From: Amantichitinum ursilacus
GTDB lineage: Bacteria; Pseudomonadota; Gammaproteobacteria; Burkholderiales; Chitinibacteraceae
Direction: 5' to 3'
Length of the DNA stretch: 64,000 nt
NCBI RefSeq assembly: GCF_001294205.1
Contig: NZ_LAQT01000001.1
Location: 310,001 to 374,000, forward strand
In this document: piece by piece, positions 1 to 11,204 of the stretch
How positions within the stretch are numbered: the first letter of the stretch is position 1
Layout of the letters: each line of letters begins with the position of its first letter
Translations under genes and position numbers: made by a program
The notes under the pieces: generated by a model
What the model saw: only the letters and a program-made list of their open reading frames with translations
The model's database searches: none
Told to the model about the DNA's origin: nothing

Positions 1-182
1 CGGAAGCGGCGTTATGGCTGCGCTTCTTCAAGCACTACGGCTGGGTAAGTCCGCGCGACTGGCCCAATGGCATGCGCGCATGGCATTTGTCCGAGAAAGG
101 CCACGAAGTGCTGCAACGCGGTGAAGCATGGTGGCGCAGCCTGACCTGGTTTCAGCGGCTGTATATGTGGGTGGCCGGTTAA
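1..182 (+). CDS. C-terminal end of an unidentified protein (5' end outside window)
   Basis: An open frame enters from the left edge (first full codon at base 3) and runs 59 codons to TAA at 180-182. The visible residues are rich in Trp and aromatic residues (for example HLSEKGHEVLQRGEAWWRSL) and end in LYMWVAG. There is no signal or motif that names a family. Codon usage looks like that of the neighbouring genes, and the frame ends 23 bp before the convergent stop of the deacetylase-family gene, which supports it being the real end of a gene. I do not recognise it. Confidence 0.55.
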   Translation, partial: EAALWLRFFKHYGWVSPRDWPNGMRAWHLSEKGHEVLQRGEAWWRSLTWFQRLYMWVAG

Positions 183-205
183 CTGCTGCGCCGAGCGCCC
201 GCCCG

Positions 206-1117
206 CTAATCCCCGATGTGGTGCGCGTGGCCGTAGCGGCGCACTGCCTCCGCCAGGGTGGCGGCGTGGATGGCAACGGTGTCCTCGATGGGCGTGGCAT
301 AACCGCCGCCCATGGTAATCGCCATTGGCACGCCAAAGCGGTCGCACCAATCCATCACCAGATGATCGCGCTGCGCCATGCCCGCTTTGGTGAGGCCCAG
401 GCGGCCGAGCCGGTCCCCGGCATAGGCATCAGCCCCCGCCAGATAAATCACCAGATCAGGATGATGCGCGCCGAGCAAGCCAGGTAGCGTGCTTTCCAGT
501 ACGTCGAGGTAATGCTCGTCCTGGCAGCCGTCTTCCAGTTCGATATCGAGATCGCTGTGTTCTTTGGTGAAGGGAAAGTTGTGCGCGCCGTGGATGGACA
601 GCGTAAACAGACAGGGCTCGTCAGCCAGTAGTTTGGCGGTGCCGTTGCCTTGATGTACGTCGAGGTCGATCACCATCGCGCGCCGCACCACGCCTTCCGC
701 CAGCAATACTTTTAGCGCCACCGCGCTGTCATTGAATACGCAAAAACCGCTGCCGTGATCGGCATAGGCGTGATGCGTGCCGCCTGCGAGGCTGGCGCCG
801 CAACCGCTGACCAATGCGCTGCGACAGGCCGCCAAGGTTGCGCCGACTGATCCGCGCGAGCGCTGCGGCAGTTCGGGCGACCAGGGCAGGCCGATCTGTT
901 GCTGTTCGGCTTTGCTGAGTGTGCCGTGCGTGACTGCCTCGATATAGGCGGCGGTGTGGACGTGTGCCAGTTCGGCGTCGCTGGCCAGGGGCGCGTCTTC
1001 AAACAGATGCGCGGCAAATGCACTGACGGCGTCATACAATACGGCGTACTTGCGCGCCGGAAAGCGATGCCCCGGCGGCAGCCACAACGGATACTGATCG
1101 GTGCGGTAGATCTTCAT
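206..1117 (-). CDS. Histone deacetylase / acetoin utilisation (AcuC-AphA) family amidohydrolase
   Basis: A 303-residue protein of the arginase-fold deacetylase superfamily, predicted to remove acetyl or other acyl groups from lysines, polyamines or small amides in the cytoplasm using a bound zinc. The family signature is clear: a GGTHHAYADHGSGFCVFND stretch with the paired active-site histidines, the metal-binding VIDLDVHQGNGTA segment, and LAGADAYAGDRLGRLGLT near the C-terminus carrying another metal-ligand Asp. Length fits the single-domain (class IV, HDAC11-like) members. ATG at 1117 was chosen over an upstream GTG because a GGAGG lies about five bases before it. It starts 39 bp after lolD on the same strand, so it may be the last gene of that operon. 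The substrate cannot be told from sequence. Confidence 0.9.
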   Translation of the reverse strand: MKIYRTDQYPLWLPPGHRFPARKYAVLYDAVSAFAAHLFEDAPLASDAELAHVHTAAYIEAVTHGTLSKAEQQQIGLPWSPELPQRSRGSVGATLAACRSALVSGCGASLAGGTHHAYADHGSGFCVFNDSAVALKVLLAEGVVRRAMVIDLDVHQGNGTAKLLADEPCLFTLSIHGAHNFPFTKEHSDLDIELEDGCQDEHYLDVLESTLPGLLGAHHPDLVIYLAGADAYAGDRLGRLGLTKAGMAQRDHLVMDWCDRFGVPMAITMGGGYATPIEDTVAIHAATLAEAVRRYGHAHHIGD

Positions 1118-1156
1118 GCCTGCCTCCACCGGTACCGATCCAGTCAGCGCGGCTTG

Positions 1157-1867
1157 CTACAGCGCGGGAACAGCCACCAGCGGGGTCAACTGACCATCCG
1201 CCAATTGCAGTTGCCGCTGGCAACGCTGCGCCAGGTCGGTATCGTGCGTAACGATCACAAAGCTGGTGCCCAGCTCGCGGTTCAGTTCCAGCATCAAGCC
1301 AAATACATTGCCGGCCGTGGTGCGGTCGAGGTTGCCGGTGGGCTCGTCGGCCAGCACGCAGGCTGGATGGGTGACCAGCGCGCGTGCAATGGCGGCGCGC
1401 TGGCGCTCACCGCCTGATAACTCGCCGGGCTTGTGATGGTCGCGATGGCCCAGGCCTACGCGCGCCAGCATCGCTTTGGCTTGCGTCAGTGCCTGCTCTC
1501 TGGGCATGCGCCGGATCAGCAATGGCATCGCCACATTCTCGGCCGCGGTAAATTCGGGCAGCAGATGATGGAACTGATACACAAAGCCTAGATGCTGATT
1601 GCGCAAAGCGCCGCGTTGCGGCTCAGACAATTTTTGCGGATCTTGCCCGAGGATGCGCAAACTGCCGTGATCCAGGCTGTCGAGCGCGCCCAGCAAGTGC
1701 AGCAAGGTGGATTTGCCGGAGCCTGATGCGCCGACAATGGCCACGGTTTCGCCCTTGGCCAAGGTAAAGTCGACCGCCTGCAAGACGGGCGTTTCGAGCT
1801 TGCCGCTTTGATAGGTTTTGCCGACGCCAACGGCTTCAATAATCAGCGTGGGTTGGGGGTTATTCAT
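1157..1867 (-). CDS. lolD: LolD, lipoprotein-releasing ABC transporter ATPase
   Basis: A 236-residue ABC ATPase powering release of mature lipoproteins from the inner membrane to the LolA carrier. Walker A is GASGSGKST at residues 46-54, the signature is [15 protein letters not shown], and Walker B reads VLADEPTG. The spacing and the MacB/LolD-type features (QFHHLLPEF after the Q-loop) place it in the LolD subfamily rather than a generic importer ATPase. Its start codon overlaps the end of the upstream LolC/E permease gene by 8 bp, so the two are translationally coupled, as expected for partners of one complex. Confidence 0.95.
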   Translation of the reverse strand: MNNPQPTLIIEAVGVGKTYQSGKLETPVLQAVDFTLAKGETVAIVGASGSGKSTLLHLLGALDSLDHGSLRILGQDPQKLSEPQRGALRNQHLGFVYQFHHLLPEFTAAENVAMPLLIRRMPREQALTQAKAMLARVGLGHRDHHKPGELSGGERQRAAIARALVTHPACVLADEPTGNLDRTTAGNVFGLMLELNRELGTSFVIVTHDTDLAQRCQRQLQLADGQLTPLVAVPAL

Positions 1868-3104
1868 AACGCAACGCCTGCGCAGGATTGACGCGCGATG
1901 CGCGCCAGCTCGGGTAAATCGTCGCCAGCAGCGCCAGCAGCAATGAGATCAGCGCAATGCTGGTCACATCATTCCATTCGACGCGTGATGGCAGTTCGGT
2001 GATCAGATAAACCTCGGACGACAAAAAGCGGGTGTTAAACAGGCGCTCAAAAAAGGGCAGGATGGTGCCGATATTCAGCGCCACCAACACGCCGCCAATC
2101 ACGCCCGTGGCCGTGCCGACAAAGCCCGAGACCGCGCCTTGCACCATAAAGATCTTCATGATCGAGCCCGGCGATGCGCCTAGCGTGCGCAGGATGGCGA
2201 TATCGGCTTGTTTATCCGTCACCACCATCACCAACGTGGATACCAGGTTAAACGCCGCCACTGCCACGATCAGCGTCAGAATCAAAAACATCATGCGTTT
2301 TTCGATTTCTACAGCACGGAAATAGGTGGGATTTTCCATGCTCCAGTCGCTGACCAGATTGTTGGGCATCTGGCTGCTCAGGCCCATGGCCACGTCGCGC
2401 GCCAGCAATGGATCATCCAGGCGCAAACGTACGCCCGAAATATCGTCGCCCATGCGGAACAGCTTTTGCGCATCGTTGATATGAATCAGCGCTACGCCTG
2501 CGTCGTACGGGTAGTAATCGGCGCGGAACAGGCCAACCACGGTGAACTGGCGAAAGCGCGGAATCAATCCCGCCGGGGTCACCTGGCCATCGGGCGTAAT
2601 CAGCGTCACCTTGTCACCCGGATGGATGCCCAGATCGGCCGCTAACTGCCAGCCCAGCACAATGCCAAAGCCGCCCGGGACCAGATTGGTGAGCTTGCCA
2701 CCAAACACATTGCCCAGCGTGGGGCTGACGCCAGGCTCCTGTGCCGGATCGATGCCGCGCACCAGCGCGCCTTTCACCTGGCCGCCACTGGTCATCAGGC
2801 CTTGGCCGATGACATAGGGCGCGGTGGCGATCACGTGCGCCGTACCTTTAACCTGGTTAGCGGTGGCTTGCCAGTTGGCCAGATGGTTTTCCGGGCCGCT
2901 GATCTGCACATGTGCAGCCATCGCCAGAATGCGATCACGCACCTCGCTCTGAAAGCCATTCATGACCGACAGCACGATGATCAACGCAGCTACACCCAAG
3001 GCAATGCCGAGGATGGAAACGAGGGAGATAAACGAGATAAAACTATTGCGGCGCTTGGCGCGGGTATAGCGCAAGCCGATCAGGAGTTCGTACATGGGCT
3101 TCAT
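1860..3104 (-). CDS. LolC/LolE-family lipoprotein-releasing permease (single, LolF-type)
   Basis: A 414-residue inner-membrane permease that partners LolD in extracting lipoproteins. The N-terminal [20 protein letters not shown] is typical of the family; one transmembrane helix follows, then a large periplasmic domain (roughly residues 50-270) and three C-terminal helices ending with [17 protein letters not shown], the characteristic FtsX-like tail. Only one permease gene accompanies lolD here, unlike the lolC-lolD-lolE set of E. coli; by analogy with LolDF systems it may act as a homodimer (inference). ATG at 3104 or 3095 are both possible; an upstream TTG is less likely. Confidence 0.92.
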   Translation of the reverse strand: MKPMYELLIGLRYTRAKRRNSFISFISLVSILGIALGVAALIIVLSVMNGFQSEVRDRILAMAAHVQISGPENHLANWQATANQVKGTAHVIATAPYVIGQGLMTSGGQVKGALVRGIDPAQEPGVSPTLGNVFGGKLTNLVPGGFGIVLGWQLAADLGIHPGDKVTLITPDGQVTPAGLIPRFRQFTVVGLFRADYYPYDAGVALIHINDAQKLFRMGDDISGVRLRLDDPLLARDVAMGLSSQMPNNLVSDWSMENPTYFRAVEIEKRMMFLILTLIVAVAAFNLVSTLVMVVTDKQADIAILRTLGASPGSIMKIFMVQGAVSGFVGTATGVIGGVLVALNIGTILPFFERLFNTRFLSSEVYLITELPSRVEWNDVTSIALISLLLALLATIYPSWRASRVNPAQALRYE

Positions 3105-3226
3105 CAATAAATAAGCCGCCCGAGTTTAACCGAAATGCGTGCGCGCCGCTGCAGCACGGCCATGCCGCAGCACCGCCAAAACCGGCGAGGTTTTCACGTC
3201 AGCGCGGGTGCGGGCGGCTGCGCACA

Positions 3227-4018
3227 TCAATACGTGGTCAAACCATGCTCGCGAAATTGCGCCTGCACGCGCTTGATCAGATCGCGCGAGGGCGGTTGTA
3301 CGTCGGTGAGCTCGTAGGTCAGGCCCAAGTCGGCCCACTTGTGTTCGCCGAGTTTGTGAAACGGCAGCACTTCCACACGCTCAACATTGCCGAGGCTGGC
3401 GGCAAAGCGCGCCAGTGCATCGACGTCTTCAGCGAAATCACTGAAGCCGGGCAGCAGGACATATCGCAACCAGACTTTTTTCTTAAGCCGCACCAGGCGC
3501 TCGGCAAACGCCAGTGTGGGTTCAACCGGCTTGCCGGTCAGGCGCTCATGCCGTGCTGAATTGAATTCCTTGATGTCCAGCAGCACCAGATCAATCGGCT
3601 CAAACCAGTCGTCATCAAGGTTGCCGGACAAAAAGCCCTGCGTATCGATGGCGGTATGCAGCTTCAGATCGTGTTTGGCGCGGCGGAAGATTTCGCCGGT
3701 GAAATGCGCTTGCATCATTGGCTCACCACCTGAAATGGTCAAGCCACCGGCCACCCGCAAAAAACTGGCGTATTTGCCGATCTCGGCCACAATCTCATCG
3801 ACGGTGTAGAGCTTGCCGTTATGCAGCTTCCAGGTGTCCGGATTATGGCAGTACAAGCAACGGAACTGACAGCCGCTCACAAACAGCGCAAAGCGCATGC
3901 CGGGACCATCAACGGCTGCGCCGGTTTCGATGGAGTGCACGTAGCCACAGGGCTGACCCTGTTCGTTGAACAGAGGCGGTGCAATTTCGCCCACCTTTTT
4001 CAGTTCAATGATGTTCAT
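3227..4018 (-). CDS. pflA: PflA, pyruvate formate-lyase activating enzyme (radical SAM)
   Basis: A 263-residue radical SAM enzyme that abstracts hydrogen from the glycyl-radical site of PflB. The CX3CX2C cluster motif is visible as CQFRCLYC inside VSGCQFRCLYCHNPDTW, followed by the SAM-binding GGEP motif (LTISGGEPMMQ). Length matches the family. The start at 4018 (MNIIELKK) has GGAG five bases upstream. It lies downstream of pflB on the same strand, separated by about 100 bp that contain a strong hairpin, so it is probably expressed from the pflB promoter at a lower level. Confidence 0.96.
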   Translation of the reverse strand: MNIIELKKVGEIAPPLFNEQGQPCGYVHSIETGAAVDGPGMRFALFVSGCQFRCLYCHNPDTWKLHNGKLYTVDEIVAEIGKYASFLRVAGGLTISGGEPMMQAHFTGEIFRRAKHDLKLHTAIDTQGFLSGNLDDDWFEPIDLVLLDIKEFNSARHERLTGKPVEPTLAFAERLVRLKKKVWLRYVLLPGFSDFAEDVDALARFAASLGNVERVEVLPFHKLGEHKWADLGLTYELTDVQPPSRDLIKRVQAQFREHGLTTY

Positions 4019-4065
4019 GTTGGCTCCGTGCGGGTTGAGTTCAAAAATCCGGGTTGCAAAGCAAA

Positions 4066-4097
4066 GGCCGGGGTGACGCTTGCACGCCACCCCGGCC
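4066..4097 (-). terminator. Intra-operon hairpin between pflB and pflA (attenuator)
   Basis: Perfect 10-bp arms GGCCGGGGTG (4066-4075) and CACCCCGGCC (4088-4097) with a 12-nt loop. Read on the pfl strand it is followed by TTTGCTTTGC, an interrupted T-run, so it looks like a leaky terminator or 3' stabiliser that would let much more pflB than pflA be made. Function is inferred from structure and position. Confidence 0.6.
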
Positions 4098-4121
4098 GGC
4101 ACTACTGATCAGACTAGCGTT

Positions 4122-6437
4122 TTAGCAGCGTTCGTGGAATGTCCGGCTGATCACGTCCAGCTGTTGTTCGCGCGTCAGTTTGACAAAGTTGACGGCGTAG
4201 CCCGATACCCGCACGGTCAGTTGCGGATAGTTTTCCGGGTGTTCCATCGCATCTTGCAGAGTGTCGCGGTTTAGCACGTTCATGTTCAGATGGAACAACT
4301 GGTCCACTTGCTTCTTGACGGCCGCGGTTGCATCGCACGCAGAGCCACCACCTTCACCATGCGGGCCAAACAGGCCATCAATCGAAGCGGCGAGGGTACG
4401 CACCCGGTCTTGCTCGTTATGGCCCAGCGCATCCGGGGTCATCGAAGCCGTCCACGAGATGCCATCCAGTGCGGCATCGTACGGAATCTTCGAAACCGAG
4501 AAGCCTGCAGCGATAAAGCCGTTTTCGTCGCGGCCGTTCATGGGGTTTGCACCGGGCGAGAACGGTGCGCCAGCGCGGCGGCCATCCGGCGTATTGCCCG
4601 TCTTTTTGCCGTACACCACGTTCGACGTAATCGTCAACACCGATTGGGTCGGCGTGGCATCGCGATAGAACGCTGGTTGCGCCTTGATCTTGGACATCAT
4701 CTGTTCGGTGATGGCAACGGCGATGGTGTCAACGCGATCATCGTTATTGCCGTAGGCCGGGTAGCTGCCCTCGATCTTGTAATCGACGGCCAGGCCTGCC
4801 TCGTTGCGAACTACGTGCACTTTGGCGTGCTTGATGGCCGACAGCGAATCTGCCGCCACCGACAAGCCCGCGATACCGCATGCCATGGTGCGCAGGATGT
4901 CGCGATCATGCAGCGCCATTTCGATCCTTTCGTAGGCGTATTTGTCGTGCATGTAGTGAATACAATTCAGTGCCGTCACATAGGTCTTGGCCAGCCAGTC
5001 CAGCATCTTGTCGTACTTGGCCGAGACTTCGGCAAAATCAAGCACGTCGGCCTTGATCGGTTCAAAACCCTTGGCCACTACTTTGCCGGTCTTTTCGTCC
5101 ACGCCGCCGTTGATTGCGTACAGCAGCGCCTTGGCCACGTTGACGCGAGCGCCAAAGAACTGCATCTGCTTACCGACCGCCATGGCCGAGACGCAGCAGG
5201 CAATCGCATAATCGTCGCCCCATTTCGGACGCATCAAGTCATCGTTTTCATACTGGATGGCCGACGTGTCGATCGACACTTTCGAGCAGAACTCTTTAAA
5301 ACCTTGCGGGAAAGAGGTGGACCACAACACAGTCAGGTTGGGTTCTGGCGCCGGGCCGAGGTTATACAGTGTGTGCAGCACACGGAAGCTGGTGCGGGTG
5401 ACCAGCGGACGGCCGTCCATGCCGACGCCACCAATTGACTCGGTCACCCAGGTCGGGTCGCCCGAGAACAGTTCATCGTATTCCGGCGTACGCAAGAAGC
5501 GCACGATGCGCAATTTCATGACCATGTGGTCAATCATTTCTTGCGCTTGTTCTTCGGTTAAGCGGCCTTCGTCCAGATCGCGCTGAATGTAGATGTCGAG
5601 GAAGGTTGAAATGCGGCCAATCGACATGGCAGCACCGTTTTGCTCTTTAACCGCCGCCAGATAGCCGAGGTACAGCCACTGGATGGCTTCTTGCGCATTA
5701 GTTGCCGGACGGGCCAGATCAAAGCCGTAAGACTGGCCCATGCTTTTCAGCTCGGCCAGCGCCTTGATTTGCTCGGACAGTTCTTCACGCAGACGGATCA
5801 CGTCTTCGGTAAAGGCCACGTCGTCAAGCTCGGCTTTTTCGCGTTTTTTGTCTTCGATCAGGAAATCAACGCCGTACAGGGCTACGCGGCGATAGTCACC
5901 GATGATACGGCCGCGGCCATAGGCGTCAGGCAGACCCGTAATCACGCCGGAGCGACGGCAGGCCATGATTTCAGGGGTGTAGGCGTCAAACACGCCCATG
6001 TTGTGGTCTTTACGATATTTGGTAAAGATTTCGGCAATCAGCGGCGATTCTTCAAAGTGATACGCGGCCAGCGAGTTCTGAACCATGCGCAAACCACCGT
6101 TGGGCATAATGGCGCGACGCAGCGGGGCATCGGTTTGCAGGCCTACGATGGTTTCCAGGTCTTTATTGATATAACCAGGGCCGTGCGAAGTGATCGAAGA
6201 GCCCACTTGCGCGGAGACTTCCAGCACGCCGCGCTTGCGTTCTTCTTTAAGCAGTACCGACAGTTCTTCCCAAAGCTGTGTGGTGCGGGCGGTGGGGCCA
6301 GCAAGGAACTGATCGTCACCGGCATACGGTGTGTAGTTCAACTGGATAAAATCGCGTGTGGCGACCTTCTTTTGCCAGTCGCCGGCGGCAAAGCCACGCC
6401 AGGCGTCCAGTTGCAGATTAATTTCCGGTGCGTTCAT
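4122..6437 (-). CDS. pflB: PflB, formate C-acetyltransferase (pyruvate formate-lyase)
   Basis: A 771-residue glycyl-radical enzyme converting pyruvate and CoA to acetyl-CoA and formate during anaerobic growth. The catalytic Cys pair is C414-C415 in [13 protein letters not shown] and the radical glycine is G746 in [10 protein letters not shown], 25 residues from the C-terminus, almost the E. coli spacing. The N-terminal [20 protein letters not shown] matches the family. Two ATGs lie two codons apart (6443 and 6437); AAGGAG ends one base before the first and seven before the second, so I prefer 6437. A perfect FNR box lies about 160 bp upstream, and pflA follows. Confidence 0.97.
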   Translation of the reverse strand: MNAPEINLQLDAWRGFAAGDWQKKVATRDFIQLNYTPYAGDDQFLAGPTARTTQLWEELSVLLKEERKRGVLEVSAQVGSSITSHGPGYINKDLETIVGLQTDAPLRRAIMPNGGLRMVQNSLAAYHFEESPLIAEIFTKYRKDHNMGVFDAYTPEIMACRRSGVITGLPDAYGRGRIIGDYRRVALYGVDFLIEDKKREKAELDDVAFTEDVIRLREELSEQIKALAELKSMGQSYGFDLARPATNAQEAIQWLYLGYLAAVKEQNGAAMSIGRISTFLDIYIQRDLDEGRLTEEQAQEMIDHMVMKLRIVRFLRTPEYDELFSGDPTWVTESIGGVGMDGRPLVTRTSFRVLHTLYNLGPAPEPNLTVLWSTSFPQGFKEFCSKVSIDTSAIQYENDDLMRPKWGDDYAIACCVSAMAVGKQMQFFGARVNVAKALLYAINGGVDEKTGKVVAKGFEPIKADVLDFAEVSAKYDKMLDWLAKTYVTALNCIHYMHDKYAYERIEMALHDRDILRTMACGIAGLSVAADSLSAIKHAKVHVVRNEAGLAVDYKIEGSYPAYGNNDDRVDTIAVAITEQMMSKIKAQPAFYRDATPTQSVLTITSNVVYGKKTGNTPDGRRAGAPFSPGANPMNGRDENGFIAAGFSVSKIPYDAALDGISWTASMTPDALGHNEQDRVRTLAASIDGLFGPHGEGGGSACDATAAVKKQVDQLFHLNMNVLNRDTLQDAMEHPENYPQLTVRVSGYAVNFVKLTREQQLDVISRTFHERC

Positions 6438-6600
6438 GTTCATGCTCCTTGGTGACTGTCTTATGGACAAACCGTGGTGCGGTACCCGAGTGGCTTACAA
6501 GGGCTTGCGCGAGTCTTGTCTGCGAGCAGAATAGCACCGCGCCCTTGTTAATTTCTCGCCACTATCTACGCCGTTTTGTGCGCGCTTTTCAGGCAATTAC

Positions 6601-6614
6601 TTGATGTAAATCAA
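6601..6614 (-). promoter_or_regulatory. FNR/ANR box upstream of pflB
   Basis: TTGATGTAAATCAA matches the FNR consensus TTGATnnnnATCAA exactly, in the 387-bp space between pflB and prfC. On the pflB strand it reads TTGATTTACATCAA and is centred about 165-170 bp before the start codon. FNR activation of pfl is established in enterobacteria; no convincing -10 is visible at the class II distance, so the exact promoter is not assigned. Apart from this and the terminator at 6753, I see nothing definite in 6444-6824. Confidence 0.8.
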
Positions 6615-6752
6615 CATATGACGGTGGCCTATTTGAATCGTTTTGCAAGGCTCCGGATGGCTTTAGACAGTAATTACGCGCGCGACTAGCAATGACGCCG
6701 CCTGGCGGCCGACTGCATCAGCATAGGAAAGCCCGGCCGTAGCGGGGGCAAT

Positions 6753-6785
6753 AAAAAAAAGCACCGGACAACCGGTGCTTTTTGT
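6753..6785 (-). terminator. Rho-independent terminator downstream of prfC
   Basis: Arms GCACCGG (6761-6767) and CCGGTGC (6772-6778) with a 4-nt loop, flanked on the plus strand by A8 before and T5 after. On the minus strand the T-run follows the hairpin about 40 bp after the prfC stop, so it ends prfC transcription; it is symmetric enough to work in both directions. Confidence 0.85.
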
Positions 6786-6824
6786 AGCTTGGCGACGCAC
6801 GATTACGTGCATTTTTAATCTTTT

Positions 6825-8414
6825 TTACAGTGTGACCGCGTGTTCCCGGGTGGCGTGGAACACGATATCGGGCCAGCGCTCGCGCGTCAGATCGAGGTTG
6901 ACGCGGCTGGTGGCCAGATACGCCAGGCTGTTGGCGGCATCGCGCGCCAGGTTGTTTTCGAGCGCGCGCTCAAATTCAGCCAGTTTTTTGCTGTCCGGGC
7001 AGCTGACCCAACGCGCCGTGTAGATCGTGATCGGCTCAAACATGGCGTCCACCCCATATTCATTGGCCAGGCGACTGGCGACCACTTCAAATTGCAGTAC
7101 ACCCACGGCACCCAGGATCAGGTCCGAGCCATTCAGCGGCTTGAAGACCTGCACCGCGCCTTCCTCGCCCAGTTGCTGCAGACCCTTCTGCAACTGTTTG
7201 ATTTTGAGCGGGTTACGGATGCGCACGATGCGGAACATTTCCGGTGCAAAGTAAGGAATGCCGGTAAACGCCAGCACTTCGCCTTCCGAGAACGAATCGC
7301 CGATCTGGATGTTGCCGTGATTAGGCAGGCCGATAATGTCGCCCGCATAGGCCTCTTCGACCTGCTCGCGGCCCTGCGCCATAAAGGTCACCACCGAGTT
7401 GGCGGCGATTTCGCGGCCAAGTCGCAGATGCTTGAACTTCATGCCGCGCTCAAACTGGCCCGAACACACCCGCAAGAACGCAATGCGGTCGCGATGGCGC
7501 GGGTCCATATTGGCTTGAATCTTGAAGACAAAGGCCGAGAATTTTTCCTCGGTGGGCGCAACGGCGCGCGAGGTGGCGTCGCGTTCGGCCGGGGCGGGCG
7601 CCCAATCGACCAGCGCATTCAGGATTTCGCGTACGCCAAAGTTGTTGATGGCCGAACCAAAGAACACCGGCGTGAGCGAGCCCGCCAAAAACTGTTCCAG
7701 ATCAAACGGATGCGAAGCGCCGCGCACCAGTTCCAGTTCCATACGGGTCTGTTCGATTTCCAGCGGAAACAGCTCATCCAGCCGCGGGTTGTCCAGACCT
7801 TCGATAATCTCGCTGACGTCGTTGCGGCCTTCGCCCGATTTGAACAGCAGAATCTGGTCGTTAAGGATGTGGTACACGCCGCGGAAGGTTTTGCCCATCC
7901 CGATCGGCCACGTCACTGGCGCGCAATTGATATTGAGTACGGACTCGACTTCGTCCAGCAGCTCAAGATTGTCGCGCACTTCGCGGTCATATTTGTTCAT
8001 GAACGTGACGATGGGCGTGTGGCGCAAGCGGCAGACGTTCAGTAATTTGATGGTTTGTTCTTCCACACCCTTGGCCGCGTCAATCACCATCAGCGCCGAA
8101 TCGACAGCGGTCAACACGCGATAGGTATCTTCCGAGAAGTCCTGGTGGCCCGGGGTGTCGAGCAGATTGACCACGTGTTCACGATAATCAAACTGCATCA
8201 CGGACGAGGCCACCGAAATGCCGCGTTGCTTTTCGATGTCCATCCAGTCGGAAGTGGCAAACTTGCCGCCTTTTTTGCCTTTGACGGTGCCGGCGAGCTG
8301 AATCGCGCCCGAAAACAGCAGCAGCTTTTCAGTCAACGTGGTTTTACCCGCATCCGGGTGCGAAATGATGGCGAACGTGCGGCGGCGGCCCACTTCGCGG
8401 ATAAGGTCGGGCAT
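6825..8414 (-). CDS. prfC: PrfC, peptide chain release factor 3 (RF3)
   Basis: A 529-residue translational GTPase that recycles RF1/RF2 from the ribosome. The G motifs are present: SHPDAGKTT (P-loop), an [15 protein letters not shown] switch II segment, and FMNKYDR for guanine specificity; the C-terminal half ([16 protein letters not shown]) is typical RF3 rather than EF-G. Length equals E. coli RF3. ATG at 8414 gives the canonical [14 protein letters not shown] start; the upstream TTG at 8432 adds six unlikely residues. A strong terminator follows. Confidence 0.96.
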   Translation of the reverse strand: MPDLIREVGRRRTFAIISHPDAGKTTLTEKLLLFSGAIQLAGTVKGKKGGKFATSDWMDIEKQRGISVASSVMQFDYREHVVNLLDTPGHQDFSEDTYRVLTAVDSALMVIDAAKGVEEQTIKLLNVCRLRHTPIVTFMNKYDREVRDNLELLDEVESVLNINCAPVTWPIGMGKTFRGVYHILNDQILLFKSGEGRNDVSEIIEGLDNPRLDELFPLEIEQTRMELELVRGASHPFDLEQFLAGSLTPVFFGSAINNFGVREILNALVDWAPAPAERDATSRAVAPTEEKFSAFVFKIQANMDPRHRDRIAFLRVCSGQFERGMKFKHLRLGREIAANSVVTFMAQGREQVEEAYAGDIIGLPNHGNIQIGDSFSEGEVLAFTGIPYFAPEMFRIVRIRNPLKIKQLQKGLQQLGEEGAVQVFKPLNGSDLILGAVGVLQFEVVASRLANEYGVDAMFEPITIYTARWVSCPDSKKLAEFERALENNLARDAANSLAYLATSRVNLDLTRERWPDIVFHATREHAVTL

Positions 8415-8510
8415 GATCAATCCGGCTGGCAAAAAACGCGTAATTGTACGCGCAAACGCGGGCGCGCGCGAAACCGCCGCGCAGCGCCCGTCTTCAGGCC
8501 ATCGCCAGGG

Positions 8511-11204
8511 TCAGTGCAGCAGGTCGCGCAACACATACGGCAAGATGCCGCCGTGTTTGTAGTAATCCACTTCGATTGGCGTATCGATGCGGCACAGCAC
8601 CGGTATATGCTGTTTCTGGCCGTCCGGATGGCAGATCACCAGAGTCAGGTCTTGCTGCGGCTTCAGGTGTTCGTCCACGCCCAGCACAGCAAACAGTTCG
8701 TTGCCGGTAATGCCCAGCGATTGCACGCTGTCGTTGCCTTTAAATTGCAGCGGCAATACCCCCATGCCCACCAGATTGCTGCGGTGAATACGCTCAAAGC
8801 TCTTGGCAATCACGGCTTTTACACCCAGCAACAGCGTGCCTTTGGCGGCCCAGTCGCGGCTGGAGCCCGTGCCGTATTCTTCGCCGGCAAACACGATCGT
8901 CGGCGCGCCACGTTCCATATAGGCCTGCGCAGCGTCGTAGACGGTGGACAGCGTGTTATCCAGCAGCGTAAAGCCGCCTTCGACCCGCCCGCCATCGGCT
9001 TTGGCCGGCAACATCAGATTCTTGACGCGCACATTGGCAAAGGTGCCGCGGATCATCACATCGTGATTGCCGCGTCGTGAGCCATAACTATTGAAGTCCG
9101 GGCGCGCCACGCCATGGGCGATCAGATACTGTCCAGCCGGGGTTTTTTCGCCAAACGAGCCGGCCGGGCTGATATGGTCGGTGGTCACCGAATCACCCAG
9201 TACCAGCAAGGCCCGCGCGCCCTTGATGTCGTCAATGCTGCCCGGCGTAGGGCTGAACTGGTCAAAGAAAGGCGGCCGCGCAATATAGGTGGATTCGGGC
9301 CAGCTATAGACCTGGCCTTGCGGCGCGGGAATGTTGTTCCACAAATCCAGGTCCTTGGTCAGGTCGCTATACAGCGTGCGGAACACTTCAGGGTCGAGCG
9401 CAAATTTCAGCAGCTCGGCGACTTCATCGCTGCTGGGCCAGATGTCGCGCAAGTACACTGGCTGTCCATCCTTGCCCGTGCCCAGCGGTTCGGTGGTCAG
9501 ATCAATATTGGCGCGGCCGGCGATGGCAAACGCCACCACGAGCGGCGGGCTGGCCAGAAAGTTGGCGCGGATATTCGGATGGATGCGCGCTTCAAAATTG
9601 CGGTTGCCCGAGAGCACGGCCGCCGCCACCACGTCATGCAGCTGGATGGCCTCGTTGAATTCGGGCGCCAGATCGCCCGCATTGCCGATACAGGTGGTAC
9701 AGCCATAGCCGGCGAGGGCAAAGCCCAATTGCGCCAACGGCTCAAGCAAGCCGGTGCGCGTCAGGTATTCAGTGACCACGCGTGATCCGGGTGCCAGACT
9801 GGTTTTGATGTGCGGTTTAACGCTCAGCCCTTTCTCGACTGCCTTTTTGGCCAGCAGGCCCGAGGCCAGCATCACGCCCGGGTTGGACGTGTTGGTGCAA
9901 CTGGTAATGGCGGCAATCAATATATCGCCATTGCCGATATCGATGCCTTGCCTGGCGGTGGGGTAGCGCTCAGCCAGTTGCGATGATTTCTTGTTGAAGC
10001 CATTCGCAGTAACCGGGGCGGCAAACAGGCTGTTAAAGCTGGTCTTCATCGCCGTCAATGCGATGCGGTCTTGCGGTCGTTTCGGGCCAGCCAGGCTGGG
10101 CACGATGCCATCCAGATCCAGCTTTACCACCCGGGTGTAATCGATCTCGCCCGCTTGCGGAATGCCGAACAGATTCTGCGCTTTAAAGTAGGCCTCGAAT
10201 TGCGCGATTTCGGCATCGGTGCGCCCGGTGCCCTGCAGATAAGCGATGGTTTTCTCATCAACCGGAAAAAAGCCCATGGTTGCGCCATATTCCGGCGCCA
10301 TATTGGCGATGGTGGCGCGGTCGGTTACGGTCAGGCTGGCGGTGCCCGGGCCGAAGAATTCGACGAATTTGCCCACTACTTTTTCATGGCGCAGCAATTC
10401 GGTAACGGCCAGCACCAGATCAGTGGCGGTGACGCCTTCACGCAAGTGGCCTGACAACTCCACGCCGATCACATCGGGCGTTAAAAAATACACGGGCTGG
10501 CCCAGCATGCCCGCTTCAGCCTCAATGCCGCCAACGCCCCAGCCCACCACGCCCACCGCATTGATCATGGTGGTGTGGCTATCGGTGCCGACCAGGGTAT
10601 CTGGAAAGGCAATGCCATCGCGCACCTGCACGCCACGGAACAGATATTCCAGATTAACCTGGTGCACGATGCCGACGCCGGGCGGCACCACTTTGAAGGT
10701 ATCGAAGGCCTGCATGCCCCATTTCATGAATTGATAGCGCTCGCTATTGCGCTGGAATTCCATTTCCATGTTCTTGCGCAGCGCGTCGGGCGTGCCGTAG
10801 TAATCCACTTGCACCGAGTGATCGACCACCAGATCCACCGGCACCAGCGGTTCGATCAACTTGGGGTTTTTGCCCAATTTGTCCGCCACATTGCGCATGG
10901 CGGCCAGGTCGGCCAGCAACGGTACGCCGGTAAAGTCCTGCAGCACCACGCGCGCCACTACAAACGGGATTTCGTCCACGCGGTGGCCGGTGGGCTTCCA
11001 GTTGGCCAGTTGCCGCACATGCTCTTCGGTCACCTTTTTGCCGTCGCAATTGCGCAGTACCGATTCCAGCACCAGCCGGATCGACACCGGCAAGCGGCTG
11101 ATCGGGCCGATCCCTGCAGCTTCAAGCGCGGGCAGGCTGTAGTACTGCAAGGCAGGGGCGGTATCGGGCAGGGTTTTGAGCGTGTTGTGCAGAGCGTGAG
11201 GCAT
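8511..11204 (-). CDS. acnA: AcnA, aconitate hydratase A
   Basis: An 897-residue [4Fe-4S] aconitase of the IRP1/AcnA type, interconverting citrate and isocitrate in the TCA cycle. Cluster ligands lie in [10 protein letters not shown] and in [13 protein letters not shown]; the substrate-binding [10 protein letters not shown] and the swivel-domain [15 protein letters not shown] segments are also present. Length equals that of typical AcnA. It lies 96 bp upstream of prfC on the same strand; whether they share a transcript is unclear. AcnB is encoded 6.5 kb away in the same window, so both isoforms are available; in E. coli AcnA is the stress-stable form. Confidence 0.97.
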   Translation of the reverse strand: MPHALHNTLKTLPDTAPALQYYSLPALEAAGIGPISRLPVSIRLVLESVLRNCDGKKVTEEHVRQLANWKPTGHRVDEIPFVVARVVLQDFTGVPLLADLAAMRNVADKLGKNPKLIEPLVPVDLVVDHSVQVDYYGTPDALRKNMEMEFQRNSERYQFMKWGMQAFDTFKVVPPGVGIVHQVNLEYLFRGVQVRDGIAFPDTLVGTDSHTTMINAVGVVGWGVGGIEAEAGMLGQPVYFLTPDVIGVELSGHLREGVTATDLVLAVTELLRHEKVVGKFVEFFGPGTASLTVTDRATIANMAPEYGATMGFFPVDEKTIAYLQGTGRTDAEIAQFEAYFKAQNLFGIPQAGEIDYTRVVKLDLDGIVPSLAGPKRPQDRIALTAMKTSFNSLFAAPVTANGFNKKSSQLAERYPTARQGIDIGNGDILIAAITSCTNTSNPGVMLASGLLAKKAVEKGLSVKPHIKTSLAPGSRVVTEYLTRTGLLEPLAQLGFALAGYGCTTCIGNAGDLAPEFNEAIQLHDVVAAAVLSGNRNFEARIHPNIRANFLASPPLVVAFAIAGRANIDLTTEPLGTGKDGQPVYLRDIWPSSDEVAELLKFALDPEVFRTLYSDLTKDLDLWNNIPAPQGQVYSWPESTYIARPPFFDQFSPTPGSIDDIKGARALLVLGDSVTTDHISPAGSFGEKTPAGQYLIAHGVARPDFNSYGSRRGNHDVMIRGTFANVRVKNLMLPAKADGGRVEGGFTLLDNTLSTVYDAAQAYMERGAPTIVFAGEEYGTGSSRDWAAKGTLLLGVKAVIAKSFERIHRSNLVGMGVLPLQFKGNDSVQSLGITGNELFAVLGVDEHLKPQQDLTLVICHPDGQKQHIPVLCRIDTPIEVDYYKHGGILPYVLRDLLH

